This document shows positions 43,436 to 52,387 of a stretch of 64,000 nucleotides of DNA, piece by piece. The stretch is from contig NZ_CP028918.1 of the NCBI RefSeq assembly GCF_003060865.1, positions 2,468,001-2,532,000 of the forward strand. The letters run 5' to 3'. Source of the DNA: Gemmobacter aquarius. Its GTDB lineage: Bacteria; Pseudomonadota; Alphaproteobacteria; Rhodobacterales; Rhodobacteraceae. Below the pieces are notes generated by a model that worked only from the letters and a program-made list of their open reading frames with translations, made no database searches and was not told where the DNA came from. Position 1 is the first letter of the stretch, and each line of letters starts with the position of its first letter. The translations under genes and the position numbers were made by a program.

Positions 43436-44170
43436 ATGGCTGACTACCAAACGATCCGCACGGTCGGCGCAAGCGCCGGGACCGCCCAGATCGACGCCGG
43501 GCTTCGCGCCCATATGAACAAGGTTTACGGGCTGATGTCCGTCGGCATGCTGCTCACCGGCGGCGTGGCATGGGCTGTCGGCACCTCGGACCTGCTCAAC
43601 GTCCTGCGTACGCCCGAAGGCGGCATGACGATCGTTGGCTGGGCCGTGATGTTCGCGCCGCTTCTGATGGTGTTTGCCTTCGGCGCCGCGATCAACCGCA
43701 TGTCCTTCTCGGCGGCACAGCTGTTCTTCTACGCCTTCTCGGCGGTGATGGGCCTGTCGCTCGCATGGATTTTCAAGGCCTTCACCGGCGTGTCGATCGC
43801 GCAGACCTTCCTCGTCACATCGATCGCCTTCGCCTCGCTCTCGCTTTACGGCTACACCACCAAGCGTGATCTGTCGGGCATGGGCACCTTCCTGATGATG
43901 GGTCTTGTCGGGCTGATCGTGGCCTCGATCATCAACATCTTCATCGCCTCCTCGGCGATGGCCTTCGCGATCACCGTGATCGGCCTTCTCATCTTCGCAG
44001 GCCTCACCGCCTACGATACCCAGCGCATCAAGACCGACTACATCGCCCATGCCGCGCATGGCGATCAGGAATGGCTTGGCAAATCCGCCGTGATGGGCGC
44101 GCTTTCGCTCTACATGAACTTCATCAACATCTTCATGTTCCTGTTGCAGTTCATGGGCAACCGCGAATAA
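43436..44170 (+). CDS. Bax inhibitor-1 (BI-1/YccA) family membrane protein
   Basis: 244 residues with seven membrane helices and the BI-1 family start LRAHMNKVYGLMSVGMLLTG near 24-43. C-terminal signature: LLIFAGLTAYDTQRIKTDY near 182-200, with the conserved Asp pair seen in pH-sensitive calcium-leak homologues. GGAGG lies about 8 bases before ATG 43436. In Escherichia coli YccA guards against FtsH overaction; the role here is unknown. Followed by a clear terminator. Confidence 0.92.
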   Translation: MADYQTIRTVGASAGTAQIDAGLRAHMNKVYGLMSVGMLLTGGVAWAVGTSDLLNVLRTPEGGMTIVGWAVMFAPLLMVFAFGAAINRMSFSAAQLFFYAFSAVMGLSLAWIFKAFTGVSIAQTFLVTSIAFASLSLYGYTTKRDLSGMGTFLMMGLVGLIVASIINIFIASSAMAFAITVIGLLIFAGLTAYDTQRIKTDYIAHAAHGDQEWLGKSAVMGALSLYMNFINIFMFLLQFMGNRE

Positions 44171-44196
44171 CACGCAGCCGAAATGACAGACATCAA

Positions 44197-44225
44197 GGGC
44201 CGGTCACCAGACCGGCCCTTTTTGG
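44197..44225 (+). terminator. Rho-independent terminator after the BI-1 gene
   Basis: GGGCCGGT-CACCAG-ACCGGCCC, a perfect 8-bp stem, followed by TTTTTTGG. The clearest intrinsic terminator in the window. Confidence 0.92.
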
Positions 44226-44327
44226 TTTTTGCAGAAGAATAGCGTGATTTGCGCCTAACCGTGGGTCAATTCCAGCCGTTATTGCCAATGGCACCATCCG
44301 TGCCGAATGCAATAAGAAGGTATCGAA

Positions 44328-45149
44328 TTGAGCCAGTTCATCCCAGCCAAGAAACCAGCCAACGAAGTCCCTCGCTTGCGCTCGGTGCATCGCACCGGAT
44401 TGATGGACAGCGCGCATTCCGACCGCTTCGACATCTACACCGATCTCATGCGCCGCCTTTCGGGCTTTCCGGTCGCCTATTGCGGACTGATCGACGAAGC
44501 GCGGCAGTACTTCCTGTCGCACAATTTCCCCCAGTGCATGCAAGTCCCCGAAGTGCCCCGCGACCAGACGCTGTGCCAGTTCGCGCTGACCCAGCCCACG
44601 CCCTACATCGTGGCCGACATGCGCCTGCATGAGAAACTCTCGGTCCACCCCCTCGTCACCGGCGAGCCGCGTTTCGTCGCATGGGCGGCCTTCCCGCTGG
44701 TGACAGCCGAAGGCCACGTCCTCGGCACGCTCTGCGCCACCGATTACGAACCCCGCCACCTGACCGCCGACCAGATCGAGATCATGCGCCGCGTCGCCTC
44801 GGAATTGGCGCTGGTGATCGAAGCCCAGGTCGAACTGCGCGAAGCCTCGGCCCGCCGCTTCGCCTCGGCCCTGTCGCAACTGTCCGATCAGCCCTCCCTT
44901 GACCGCACCGAAACAGCCGTGCGCTACCTGCGCCTGTGCGAAGGCACGCCGGGCAGCGCCGACGACTACCACCGCCTCGCCGCCTCGGGGCTTGTCGACA
45001 AGGGGCCTGCGGGGGAAGCGGTCCTGTCGGCGCTCGGCCGCAACCTGCAATCGCGCCTCGGGCTAGCACCGTCCGGCTTTGCCGCACGGCGCACGGTGCT
45101 CAGCTCCGATGCGCTGATGGCCGATCTGCTCGATCTGGTGGGTGTCTGA
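44328..45149 (+). CDS. GAF-domain sensor protein
   Basis: 273 residues with a TTG start; AAGAAGG lies 7 bases upstream and no ATG fits before residue 26. GAF domain at about 30-170: FDIYTDLMRRLSGFPVAYCGLIDEARQYF, DQTLCQFALTQPTPYIVADM and FPLVTAEGHVLGTLCATDYEPR, the order seen in phytochrome-like and redox GAF domains; the ligand is unknown. C-terminal about 100 residues are helical with no output domain recognised. It ends one base before the next ATG, so it works with the small downstream protein. Confidence 0.8.
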   Translation: MSQFIPAKKPANEVPRLRSVHRTGLMDSAHSDRFDIYTDLMRRLSGFPVAYCGLIDEARQYFLSHNFPQCMQVPEVPRDQTLCQFALTQPTPYIVADMRLHEKLSVHPLVTGEPRFVAWAAFPLVTAEGHVLGTLCATDYEPRHLTADQIEIMRRVASELALVIEAQVELREASARRFASALSQLSDQPSLDRTETAVRYLRLCEGTPGSADDYHRLAASGLVDKGPAGEAVLSALGRNLQSRLGLAPSGFAARRTVLSSDALMADLLDLVGV

Positions 45150-45150
45150 C

Positions 45151-45459
45151 ATGCTTGCAAAGATCTACAACCTGCGTTTCCAGAACCTGAACGACGCGCG
45201 CCATGCCGCGACCTACATTTCCGAAGGCATGGGCGGTCTGGTGGGCGAATTGAACATCTCGGGCCTGACGGTCCTTCTCCGCAAGGAAGGGGTGGTGCAG
45301 GCCATCGCCCGCTTCGACACGCAAGAAGACTTCGTCCGTGTTCAAAACAAACGCCCCGATGTCATCTCGCTGCTGCAAAAGCGCTTCCCCTGCATGATCG
45401 AGGATATAGCCGCAGTCACCGTCTACAGCTACGAACGCGAAGCCGTGTCAACGGTCTGA
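45151..45459 (+). CDS. Small protein partner of the GAF sensor, unknown function
   Basis: 102 residues starting MLAKIYNLRFQNLNDARHAA. No family recognised. It looks like a compact alpha/beta domain: VGELNISGLTVLLRKEGVVQ, then IARFDTQEDFVRVQNKRPDV, ending IAAVTVYSYEREAVSTV. One cysteine (RFPCMIED). Start ATG 45151 directly follows the GAF gene's TGA (45147-45149), so the pair is co-translated. The hairpin GGCCGC / GCGGCC (45485-45506) follows its stop. Confidence 0.7.
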   Translation: MLAKIYNLRFQNLNDARHAATYISEGMGGLVGELNISGLTVLLRKEGVVQAIARFDTQEDFVRVQNKRPDVISLLQKRFPCMIEDIAAVTVYSYEREAVSTV

Positions 45460-45484
45460 CCCTTTCCCACCCGCAGGAAAACAA

Positions 45485-45506
45485 GGCCGCTCCGCAAGGT
45501 GCGGCC
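45485..45506 (+). terminator. Hairpin after the GAF-partner gene
   Basis: GGCCGC-TCCGCAAGGT-GCGGCC followed by ATTCGCATCTAAAAT. The stem is perfect but the U-run is weak. Confidence 0.5.
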
Positions 45507-45534
45507 ATTCGCATCTAAAATCCTGCGCCAACGC

Positions 45535-45556
45535 AAAAGACCGCCCAAAGGGCGGC
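45535..45556 (-). terminator. Rho-independent terminator of rpmG
   Basis: On the minus strand CCGCCC-TTT-GGGCGG is followed by TCTTTTGC, 30 bases after the rpmG stop. It faces the hairpin of the convergent gene. Confidence 0.8.
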
Positions 45557-45585
45557 CCTGCATCTGTCAGACCGAACGGCAGATC

Positions 45586-45753
45586 TTACTTGATCTTGCC
45601 TTCCTTGTACTCGACATGCTCGCGCTTTACGGGGTCGTATTTCTTGACCGACATCTTCTCGGTCATGGTGCGGGCGTTCTTCTTGGTCACATAGAAGTGG
45701 CCCGTGCCCGCGGTCGAGTTCAGACGGATCTTGATCGTCGCCGGTTTCGCCAT
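45586..45753 (-). CDS. rpmG: 50S ribosomal protein L33
   Basis: 55 residues, [18 protein letters not shown], then [11 protein letters not shown] and [18 protein letters not shown], the standard zinc-free (C-minus) form of L33, which lacks the CxxC pairs. AGGAGAG lies 7 bases before ATG 45753. It is a single-gene unit with its own terminator. Confidence 0.97.
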   Translation of the reverse strand: MAKPATIKIRLNSTAGTGHFYVTKKNARTMTEKMSVKKYDPVKREHVEYKEGKIK

Positions 45754-46079
45754 GGTCGTCTCTCCTGCATCGGGGAAACGCACTGCCCCCGCGAAATCTC
45801 TTGAAGCCCGCCTTTTACTTGCACAAGGGCCAGAGTCAACAGCGGAAACGCCGCCCCTGCCATCTAATTGAGTGCCTTGCGGCACAAGCTTCTTGTGTCG
45901 CCTGCGCGGGCAAGCCCGCTTGTCTCCGCACGGGGGCGCTGCCCCCACGGCCTTCGGCCTCCCCCGGAGTATTTGACGCAAAGGTGAAGCACGAAAACGG
46001 CTTCATCCTTGCCCAAATACTCTGGGGTGAGCCGCTCGCGGCGAGGGGCGAAGCCCCTTTCCCCGGTCAGGCATCGATT
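45754..46079. repeat. Gene-free region with convergent 3'-end repeat elements, copies 5a/5b
   Basis: 326 bases. 45754-45900: rpmG promoter side, nothing else seen. Then hairpins GCGGGCAAGCCCGC (45904-45917) and GGGGGCGCTGCCCCC (about 45939-45953). CCGGAGTATTTGACGCAAAGGTGAAG lies at 45963-45988 on plus. Its inverted partner CAGAGTATTTGGGCAAGGATGAAG lies at about 46001-46024 on minus, followed on the right by GC hairpins (GGGGCGAAGCCCC). The minus half follows the rnpB 3' end; the plus half follows no known plus-strand gene. Confidence 0.75.
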
Positions 46080-46481
46080 GCGCGGATGGCCTGTAAGCCG
46101 GATTCTGTCCCGGGGCCCGATCTTGCGACCTTCCCCCATGGATGACCATTCCTCTGCCGCTCGTGTTACCACGGCGGTCAAGCTGCCAACCCGGGCCTCT
46201 GGGCTGAAGCGTCCCTGCGGAGGTCTCTGCCTGAGCAGACCTTTCCGCGCGAGGCCCCTATTCGGCATTGCTCCGGGTGGGGCTTGCCGTGCCGTCCTTG
46301 TCGCCAAGTCCGCGGTGGGCTCTTACCCCACCGTTTCACCTTTCCCCCGCATGCGGGGTAGTCTCTTCTCTGTGGCGCTTTCCCTGGGGTTGCCCCCGCC
46401 GGGGGTTACCCGGCACCCTTGCTTCATGGAGTCCGGACTTTCCTCGAGGCTTGCACCCCGCGGTCATCCAGCCATCCGCGC
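46080..46481 (-). ncRNA. rnpB: RNase P RNA, class A
   Basis: Catalytic RNA of RNase P, which trims tRNA 5' ends. About 402 nt. The two ends pair as P1 (GCGCGGATGGC with GCCATCCGCGC). Conserved pieces are clear on the minus strand: the CR-I region GAGGAAAGTCCGGACTCCATG near the 5' end (46455-46420) and ACAGAATCCGGCTTACAGGCC at the 3' end. Ends are set from the P1 pairing and may be off by several bases. Confidence 0.96.
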
Positions 46482-46519
46482 GAGGTGCGGCTTACGCCCC
46501 CGCCCCGCCTGCGTCAACG

Positions 46520-47224
46520 TCAAAGCGCCACGGGAAAGCGCCGCGCCAGATCGCAGGCCATCCCTGCATCGACCGCGTCGGGCGGTCCCTTCGCATGGGG
46601 CCGAAAGCGCAACCGGAAGGCCGCAAGCAGCAGCGCCTCGTCCTCGACAACATAGCCGAAGGCACGGGCCGCCGCCGCGAACGCTGCCGGATCCGCCGTC
46701 CCGCTTTCCGGCCACACCGCCAAGCCCTGCAAAGCCAGCCGCCGCCAGTCGAACCTTGGCCCCGGATCGGCCTTGCGCGCAGGGGCCATATCCGAATGCC
46801 CGATCACCCGCGCAGGCGGAATGGCCCAGCGCGCCATGATCCCCGCCAGCAACGCCTCAAGCGCCGCCATCTGGGGCTCGGCAAAGGGCTGTCGCCCGTC
46901 ATTGGCAAGCTCGATCCCGATCGAGCGTGAATTGACATCGACAACCGCGCCCCAAGCGCCCGCTCCAGCATGCCAGGCCCGCATCGCCTCGGGCACCAGC
47001 GCCTCGGCCTCGCCGGTCTCTGAAACCAGCCAATGCGCCGACACTTCCGCCTCCGCGTCGCACAGACGCGCCCGCGCCTCGGCGCAAGACGCCATGGCGG
47101 TGTAATGCAGCACGATCATGTCGGGCAAAACGTCGCCGCGCCGCGCCGAGAAGTTGGGCGAAGGCCAGCTTTCCAACCGAACGTCCGACGCGCTTATTGC
47201 AGGCGGAACGGGCGCGGGTCCCAC
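46520..47224 (-). CDS. N-acetylmuramoyl-L-alanine amidase, AmpD-like
   Basis: Zn amidase_2 fold that removes the peptide from (anhydro)muramic acid. 234 residues from GTG 47224; the true start is uncertain because the first codons overlap the upstream gene and no Shine-Dalgarno is visible (a TTG at residue 17 is an option). Motifs: MIVLHYTAMASC near 36-47 (zinc His), VSAHWLVSETG, NSRSIGIELANDG near 97-109, VIGHSDMAPARKADPGPRFDW near 138-158 (zinc His and Asp, catalytic Lys). No signal peptide, so probably cytosolic recycling. Confidence 0.88.
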   Translation of the reverse strand: MGPAPVPPAISASDVRLESWPSPNFSARRGDVLPDMIVLHYTAMASCAEARARLCDAEAEVSAHWLVSETGEAEALVPEAMRAWHAGAGAWGAVVDVNSRSIGIELANDGRQPFAEPQMAALEALLAGIMARWAIPPARVIGHSDMAPARKADPGPRFDWRRLALQGLAVWPESGTADPAAFAAAARAFGYVVEDEALLLAAFRLRFRPHAKGPPDAVDAGMACDLARRFPVAL

Positions 47225-47988
47225 TGGCAGGCAAATCCGTCGCCATCGGGGTCCAGCCCCTTGCGGTCGCGCTTCGGTCCGCCCGATTCCAGAAACGCCT
47301 GCTGCGCCAGATCGGATGACCCATAGCGGGCACAGGCCACCAACGGGTCGGTCAGCCGCAGCGAAGACCGCGTATACATCTGGGTGCCAGGATTATGCGT
47401 CGTCGCCAGCGCGAATTCCACGATATTCGGCCCCGTCGCGGTCCGCTGCGGAATAGCGGTCGGCTGGACCACCTGATATTGTGCGCGGTTGCGGGCCAGC
47501 CGTTCCTTGTCGCTCTCGATCGTCTCGCGGCTCGACACGGCGCTGAAATCCTGCTCGTCCGAGATGCCGGTGTTGTTATGCGCCATCTCGCCCGATTCCG
47601 TCTGGATATTGGTCGGCGCATCGCCACGAGGCCGGTTCGGATCGAGCGTGCCATTCGCTGCAGGCTGGGTATAGGTCGGCTGGACGTTGGTCGAAAGCGG
47701 GGTATTCACCGGATCGAGCGACGGCGCCGCTGTCGCGAACACCGACTGGTTCGGATCCTGAACGCCGGTCGCACGGTCGATCGCTGCAGATGCGATGTCA
47801 GGAGAAAAGCCCGAAGGTGCCTGTGAAAGCGGCGAGACCGGAGCCACCGGCTGACGCGCCGCCGAAGCGGCCTGTTCGCGCATGTAACTGTTGTAATCGC
47901 CAAAACCGACCCCTGCCGCAGAATCCGGCACGCGCGGTGCACAGGCGGCAAGCCCGACCGTCAGACAAAGGATAAATTGGGTCCGCAT
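47194..47988 (-). CDS. Lipoprotein with a C-terminal excalibur-like motif
   Basis: 264 residues from ATG 47988. The signal peptide MRTQFILCLTVGLAACAPRV has a lipobox (LAAC), so it is membrane-anchored. The middle (about 30-170) is low-complexity, rich in Gln, Asn, Pro and Ala, probably a flexible periplasmic stretch. The C-terminus GPKRDRKGLDPDGDGFACQW (about 240-259) resembles the excalibur calcium-binding loop DxDxDGxxC. The longer in-frame start adds 27 charged residues before the signal peptide and is rejected. It overlaps the amidase start by about 31 bases. Confidence 0.8.
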   Translation of the reverse strand: MRTQFILCLTVGLAACAPRVPDSAAGVGFGDYNSYMREQAASAARQPVAPVSPLSQAPSGFSPDIASAAIDRATGVQDPNQSVFATAAPSLDPVNTPLSTNVQPTYTQPAANGTLDPNRPRGDAPTNIQTESGEMAHNNTGISDEQDFSAVSSRETIESDKERLARNRAQYQVVQPTAIPQRTATGPNIVEFALATTHNPGTQMYTRSSLRLTDPLVACARYGSSDLAQQAFLESGGPKRDRKGLDPDGDGFACQWDPRPFRLQ

Positions 47989-48059
47989 GGTTCTGCCCCG
48001 GTCCGTTTCTGGCAAATGCCCGTTTCGTCTTTGGCCTGTCTTGTCTTTGGCCAGCGCCA

Positions 48060-49553
48060 TTACCACCATTTGTGCGGCTTTGCCACAAAGCCCGCGGCCT
48101 GCTCCAGCACATAGGCGTGATTGAGCAGCGCGCCCTCTTCCCAGGGCCGTCCGATCAGTTGCAGGCCCATCGGCAGACCCTTGGCATCCAGGCCGACCGG
48201 AACCGAAACGCCCGGCAAGCCCGCAAGGTTCACCGTCACGGTGAAAACATCGTTCAGATACATCTCGACCGGATCGGCACTGGCCATCTCGCCAAGGCCA
48301 AAGGCGCTCGACGGCGTGGCAGGCGTCAGGATCGCATCGACCCCCGCCGCGAAAGCCAGATCGAAGTCGCGCTTGATCAACGCCCGCACCTTGCGCGCGC
48401 GGTTGTAATAGGCGTCATAGAACCCCGCCGACAACACATAGGTGCCGACCATGATCCGGCGCTGCACCTCGGGGCCGAACCCCTCGGCGCGGGTCTTCTC
48501 ATACATCTCGGTGATCCCGTCGCCCGCCGACAGGGCCGCCCGATGCCCGTAGCGCACCCCGTCATACCGTGCGAGGTTCGACGACGCTTCGGCAGGTGCG
48601 ATTACGTAATAGGCAGGCAGCGCATATTTCGTATGCGGCAGGCTGATATCGACGATCTCGGCCCCCGCGTCGCGCAGCATGTCGGCCCCTTTGGCCCACA
48701 GCGCCTCGATCTCGGCAGGCATCCCGTCCATGCGGTATTCCGCAGGAATGCCGATTTTCTTGCCGCGGATATCGCCGGTCAAAGCCGCCTCGAAATCGGG
48801 CACCGCCAGATCGGCCGATGTCGAATCCTTCGGATCATGCCCCGACATGGCGCCAAGGAAAATCGCCGCATCCCGCACGCTCTTCGTCATCGGCCCCGCC
48901 TGATCGAGCGATGAGGCGAAAGCCACCACCCCCCAACGCGAAACCCGCCCGTAAGTCGGCTTGATCCCCACGATCCCCGTGAAAGCCGCAGGCTGGCGGA
49001 TCGACCCGCCCGTATCGGTGCCCGTGGCCCCCAGACACAGGTCCGCCGCCACCGCCGCCGCAGACCCGCCCGACGATCCGCCCGGCGTCAGCTTGCGGTC
49101 GTCGATCTTCCAGGGGTTCACCGCATTGCCATAGCAAGATGTCTCGTTGCTGGACCCCATGGCGAATTCGTCCATGTTCAGCTTGCCCAGCATCACCGCG
49201 CCGGCATCGAACAGCTTGGTGGTCACCGTCGATTCATACTCGGGCTTGAACCCGCGCAAGATGTTGGAAGCCGCCTGCGACGGCACGCCCTTGGTACAGA
49301 ACAGATCCTTGATGCCCAGCGGAATCCCGCACAGGTCGGGCGCATCCCCGCCCTTCAACCGCGCATCGGCGGCGCGTGCCTGATCCAGCGCGATATCGGG
49401 GGTCTTGTGCACGAAAGCGCCCAGCCCGTCGGCCGCATCGATCGCCGTAAGGCAGGACATGGTCAGATCGACGGCCGAAATCTCGCCCTTGCGCAACGCG
49501 TCCCGCGCAGCGGCGATGGTCCATGTGTTTGCAGTCGTCATGGGCGCGCTCAT
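48060..49553 (-). CDS. gatA: Glutamyl/aspartyl-tRNA amidotransferase subunit A
   Basis: Amidase subunit that frees ammonia from glutamine for conversion of Glu-tRNA(Gln) to Gln-tRNA. 497 residues. Amidase-signature triad: Lys in [15 protein letters not shown] (about 70-84), the cis-Ser and Ser in [27 protein letters not shown] region (about 150-170, [11 protein letters not shown]). The start overlaps the gatC stop as ATGA. gatB is not in this window. Confidence 0.97.
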   Translation of the reverse strand: MSAPMTTANTWTIAAARDALRKGEISAVDLTMSCLTAIDAADGLGAFVHKTPDIALDQARAADARLKGGDAPDLCGIPLGIKDLFCTKGVPSQAASNILRGFKPEYESTVTTKLFDAGAVMLGKLNMDEFAMGSSNETSCYGNAVNPWKIDDRKLTPGGSSGGSAAAVAADLCLGATGTDTGGSIRQPAAFTGIVGIKPTYGRVSRWGVVAFASSLDQAGPMTKSVRDAAIFLGAMSGHDPKDSTSADLAVPDFEAALTGDIRGKKIGIPAEYRMDGMPAEIEALWAKGADMLRDAGAEIVDISLPHTKYALPAYYVIAPAEASSNLARYDGVRYGHRAALSAGDGITEMYEKTRAEGFGPEVQRRIMVGTYVLSAGFYDAYYNRARKVRALIKRDFDLAFAAGVDAILTPATPSSAFGLGEMASADPVEMYLNDVFTVTVNLAGLPGVSVPVGLDAKGLPMGLQLIGRPWEEGALLNHAYVLEQAAGFVAKPHKWW

Positions 49554-49837
49554 TCCACCACCTTCGGCACCGCAAAAAAGCCTTCCCGCGCATCGGGCGC
49601 GTTCTTCAACACCTGGGCCTGGATATTGCCATCCGTCACCACATCGGCCCGCCGCTTCAGACGCATCGGCGTCACGCTGGTCATCGGCTCGATGCCCGTG
49701 ACATCCACCTCGTTCAACTGCTCCATGAAGGACACGATGTCATTCAGCTGACCGGCCAACTTGGGCAGGTCAGGCTCCTCGACGCGGATGCGGGCCAGCT
49801 TGGCCACCCGCCGCGCGGTCTCGATGTCGATGGACAT
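49550..49837 (-). CDS. gatC: Glutamyl/aspartyl-tRNA amidotransferase subunit C
   Basis: 95-residue scaffold that wraps around GatA and links it to GatB. Typical sequence: [60 protein letters not shown]. Immediately upstream of gatA with a 4-base ATGA overlap. Confidence 0.96.
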   Translation of the reverse strand: MSIDIETARRVAKLARIRVEEPDLPKLAGQLNDIVSFMEQLNEVDVTGIEPMTSVTPMRLKRRADVVTDGNIQAQVLKNAPDAREGFFAVPKVVE

Positions 49838-49982
49838 GGGGTTCGCTCCGGATTTGCTTTCGCCCGTTTAGCCCCCGCCATGCCACCCCGCAAGACCCGC
49901 ACCCGCCGAAACCGCCACCCCACGCATTCCCTTTTGCCGATCCGCCGCTAAAACAATCCCAAAGGTTAACAAAGGATACCCC

Positions 49983-50663
49983 ATGCAGATCACCTGGCTC
50001 GGCCATTCCGGCTTCCGCATCGAACTCGAAACCGCAGTCCTGCTGGTCGACCCGTGGCTCTCGGGCAACCCGATGTTTCCCGCAGACCGCCGCGCCGAGG
50101 CGATCCGTGGCGCCACCCACGTCCTGCTCACCCATGGCCACGGCGACCATTCGGCAGACGCCGCCGCGATCTGCAAGGAACTGGATATCCCGCTCGTCGC
50201 CATCTACGACCTCGCCGCCCATTTCGAGAAAACCGAAGGCGTCAAGATCATCGGATACAACAAAGGCGGCACCGTCACCCTGAACGGCGCCAAGGCCACA
50301 CTGGTCAACGCCTGCCACTCATCGAGCCTCGGCGACGTGCCGGTCGGGTCGGAATGCGGCTTCATGATCGCAGGCGACGGCCACACCATCTATGTCTCGG
50401 GCGATACCGACATCATGGCCGATATGGACTGGATGGGCGACCTGCACAAACCAGACATCGGCATCCTGTCGGCCGGTGGCCATTATACGATGGACATGGC
50501 ACGCGCCGCCTATGCCGCCAAACGCTACTTCGATTTCAAGACGGTCATTCCCTGCCACTACCGCACCTTCGGCGCGCTGGAACAGAATGCCGACACGATG
50601 CGCGATGCTCTTCCCGGCGTGACGGTGATCGAACCCCAGGTCTTGACCCCGATCACCCTCTGA
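49983..50663 (+). CDS. UPF0173 metal-dependent hydrolase (MBL fold)
   Basis: 226 residues of the metallo-beta-lactamase superfamily. The metal motif is LLTHGHGDHSADAA (about 49-62, HxHxDH), with WLGHSGFRIELE at 4-15, ACHSSSLG near 109-116, YVSGDTDIMADM near 137-148 and the terminal His in IPCHYRTFG. Substrate unknown for the family. Divergent from gatC, and followed by the repeat block at 50664. Confidence 0.92.
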   Translation: MQITWLGHSGFRIELETAVLLVDPWLSGNPMFPADRRAEAIRGATHVLLTHGHGDHSADAAAICKELDIPLVAIYDLAAHFEKTEGVKIIGYNKGGTVTLNGAKATLVNACHSSSLGDVPVGSECGFMIAGDGHTIYVSGDTDIMADMDWMGDLHKPDIGILSAGGHYTMDMARAAYAAKRYFDFKTVIPCHYRTFGALEQNADTMRDALPGVTVIEPQVLTPITL

Positions 50664-50938
50664 TCAAGCGGAGCGCGGGCAAAGCCCGCGCAAGCCTTTC
50701 CTCTCGCTAGCGCTCGGCGAAGAAAAGGGGGCTTCACCCCCTCTTGGCCGTTCCGGCCAATTCACCCCCAGGATATTTGGACCAAGGAGAAACGGGACAA
50801 GACCCCCCGCTCCTTCTTCTCGGCCCAAATATCCTGCGGGGGAGCAGCGGTACGCTGCGGGGGCCGCACAGGCCCCCTCTTCGCCCGAGCGCGTCAGCGC
50901 GAGATAAAAGGCTTGCGGCGGCACGCCGCTCCGCTTGG
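50664..50938. repeat. Convergent pair of long 3'-end repeat elements, copies 6a/6b
   Basis: Fills the whole 275 bases between two convergent genes. Left arm (plus) from the UPF0173 stop: TGATCAAGCGGAGCGCGGGC hairpin, GCAAGCCTTTCCTCTCGCT, GCGCTCGGCGAAGAAAAGGGGGC hairpin (longest run split here: 50706-50739), then AGGATATTTGGACCAAGGAG. The right arm, read on minus from the xylB stop, has the same modules: TGACCAAGCGGAGCGGC, GCAAGCCTTTTATCTCGC, GCTCGGGCGAAGAGGGGGCC, then CAGGATATTTGGGCCGAGAAG. The two arms are about 130 bases each and could form a giant cruciform. Confidence 0.88.
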
Positions 50939-52387
50939 TCAGAGGCGCGACATGGCGTTATCGAAAAGGGGGCGGCGGGTCTGCAAGGCGTCCGTCAGCC
51001 GTGGATCGGGATCGATCACCTGCGCCACATCGGGCCGGTCGGACAACAGGGTAAGCGGTCCCCCCGCAGCAACCGCAGCCAGTTTCGCGGCCCCCATCGG
51101 CCCCGCAAGGTCAGACCGCGCCAGCACCGCAACCGGCTCTCCCAAGGCCGAAGCGATCAGACGCAGCCACAACCCGCTGCGCGTCCCACCGCCCACAAGC
51201 GTGAAACGTTCGGCCAAAACCCCCACCGACCGCTGCGCCGCCACGCAATCGGCCATCTGCAACGCCACCCCTTCCAGCGTGGCGTAGCCCAGCATGGCAG
51301 GCGTCACACCCGGATGCAGCCCCTCGATCCGGCCCAGCGCATCGGGGCGGTTGAGCGGTGTCCTCACCCCCGTGAGGCAGGGCAGGAACACCGGCGCATC
51401 CGCCAAAGATCCGTTTGCCGCAAACCCCTCGGCCAGCGCCGCCAAGCCCGCCGCCCCCTGCCCCGTCACCGCCCCCATCCAGTCGAGCGAGGCTGTCGCA
51501 CTCATCACCACGCCCATCGACAGGAATGTGTCGGGCACCACATGGGCCGATGTCAGGATCGCCCGCTCCGGCCCCGGATGAAACGCCCCGTCGACAAGGC
51601 AAGCCACGCCCGAGGTGCCCACCGTCAACACCGCATCGCCGGCCCGCGCCCCGCCCGCGCCAAGGGTCGAGCCCATGTTGTCACCCGCCCCCGCCGCGAC
51701 CGACACGGAACCCATCCCCCAGCGCGCGGCCAGCGCAGGGCGCAGCACCCCCGCCTCGGCCCAACTGTCCAGCACCGGCGGCAGATGCGCCATATCCCAG
51801 CCCACCGCCGCGCAAAGCCCCGCATCCCACCGCCCCGTGCGGCAATCCAGCAACTGCGTGCCGCCCGCATCCGAAGGCTCGGTCGCCACGTCACCCGTCA
51901 GGGCAAGGCGCACGTAATCCTTGGTCAGCATCAGCATCCGCGCGCGGTCCATCAGCGCAGGCTCGTGCTTTCTCAACCAGATGATCTTGGGCGCGGTGAT
52001 CCCCGGATCGGGCGTGCCATTGGTGCGCCGCCCGATATCGGGCACCCGCTCCAGCAGTTCCGCACATTCCGCCAGCGACCTCTGGTCGTTCCACAGGATC
52101 GCGGGCCGCAAAGGGCGCAGATCGGCGTCCAGAAACAGCCCCGCCAGCATCTGCCCCGACAACCCGATCCCGCGCACCGCCGCCATCTCGCGCGGGGCTT
52201 CGGCAGCCAAGCGGTCCAGACAGGCAAAGACCGCCGCCACCCACAGGTCGGCGTCCTGCTCGCTATGGCCCACGGCAGGCCGCGACACAGCAACGCTTTC
52301 GGAGGCGACCGCCACCACACGCGCCAGATCCTCGATCAGCACCGCCTTGATGCCCGACGTGCCCAGATCGACCCCGATATGCATCAT
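50939..52387 (-). CDS. xylB: Xylulokinase-type FGGY carbohydrate kinase
   Basis: ATP-dependent sugar kinase, cytosolic. 482 residues: phosphate-1 region IGVDLGTSGIKAVLIEDL at 4-21, RPAILWNDQRS, the catalytic-Asp segment GAGDNMGSTLGAGGA (about 235-249, D238 region) and the adenosine motif GGGTRSGLWLRLIAS. Closest overall to XylB, but FGGY kinases switch substrates easily, so the product of this locus (a ketopentose or other ketose phosphate) is not fixed. The start overlaps the regulator stop as ATGA. Confidence 0.88.
   Translation of the reverse strand: MMHIGVDLGTSGIKAVLIEDLARVVAVASESVAVSRPAVGHSEQDADLWVAAVFACLDRLAAEAPREMAAVRGIGLSGQMLAGLFLDADLRPLRPAILWNDQRSLAECAELLERVPDIGRRTNGTPDPGITAPKIIWLRKHEPALMDRARMLMLTKDYVRLALTGDVATEPSDAGGTQLLDCRTGRWDAGLCAAVGWDMAHLPPVLDSWAEAGVLRPALAARWGMGSVSVAAGAGDNMGSTLGAGGARAGDAVLTVGTSGVACLVDGAFHPGPERAILTSAHVVPDTFLSMGVVMSATASLDWMGAVTGQGAAGLAALAEGFAANGSLADAPVFLPCLTGVRTPLNRPDALGRIEGLHPGVTPAMLGYATLEGVALQMADCVAAQRSVGVLAERFTLVGGGTRSGLWLRLIASALGEPVAVLARSDLAGPMGAAKLAAVAAGGPLTLLSDRPDVAQVIDPDPRLTDALQTRRPLFDNAMSRL

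Noticed and set aside
45801-46145. Plus-strand protein gene to explain the orphan 3'-end element
   Set aside because: The frame runs through repeat hairpins and into the antisense of rnpB; no Shine-Dalgarno and low-complexity translation.
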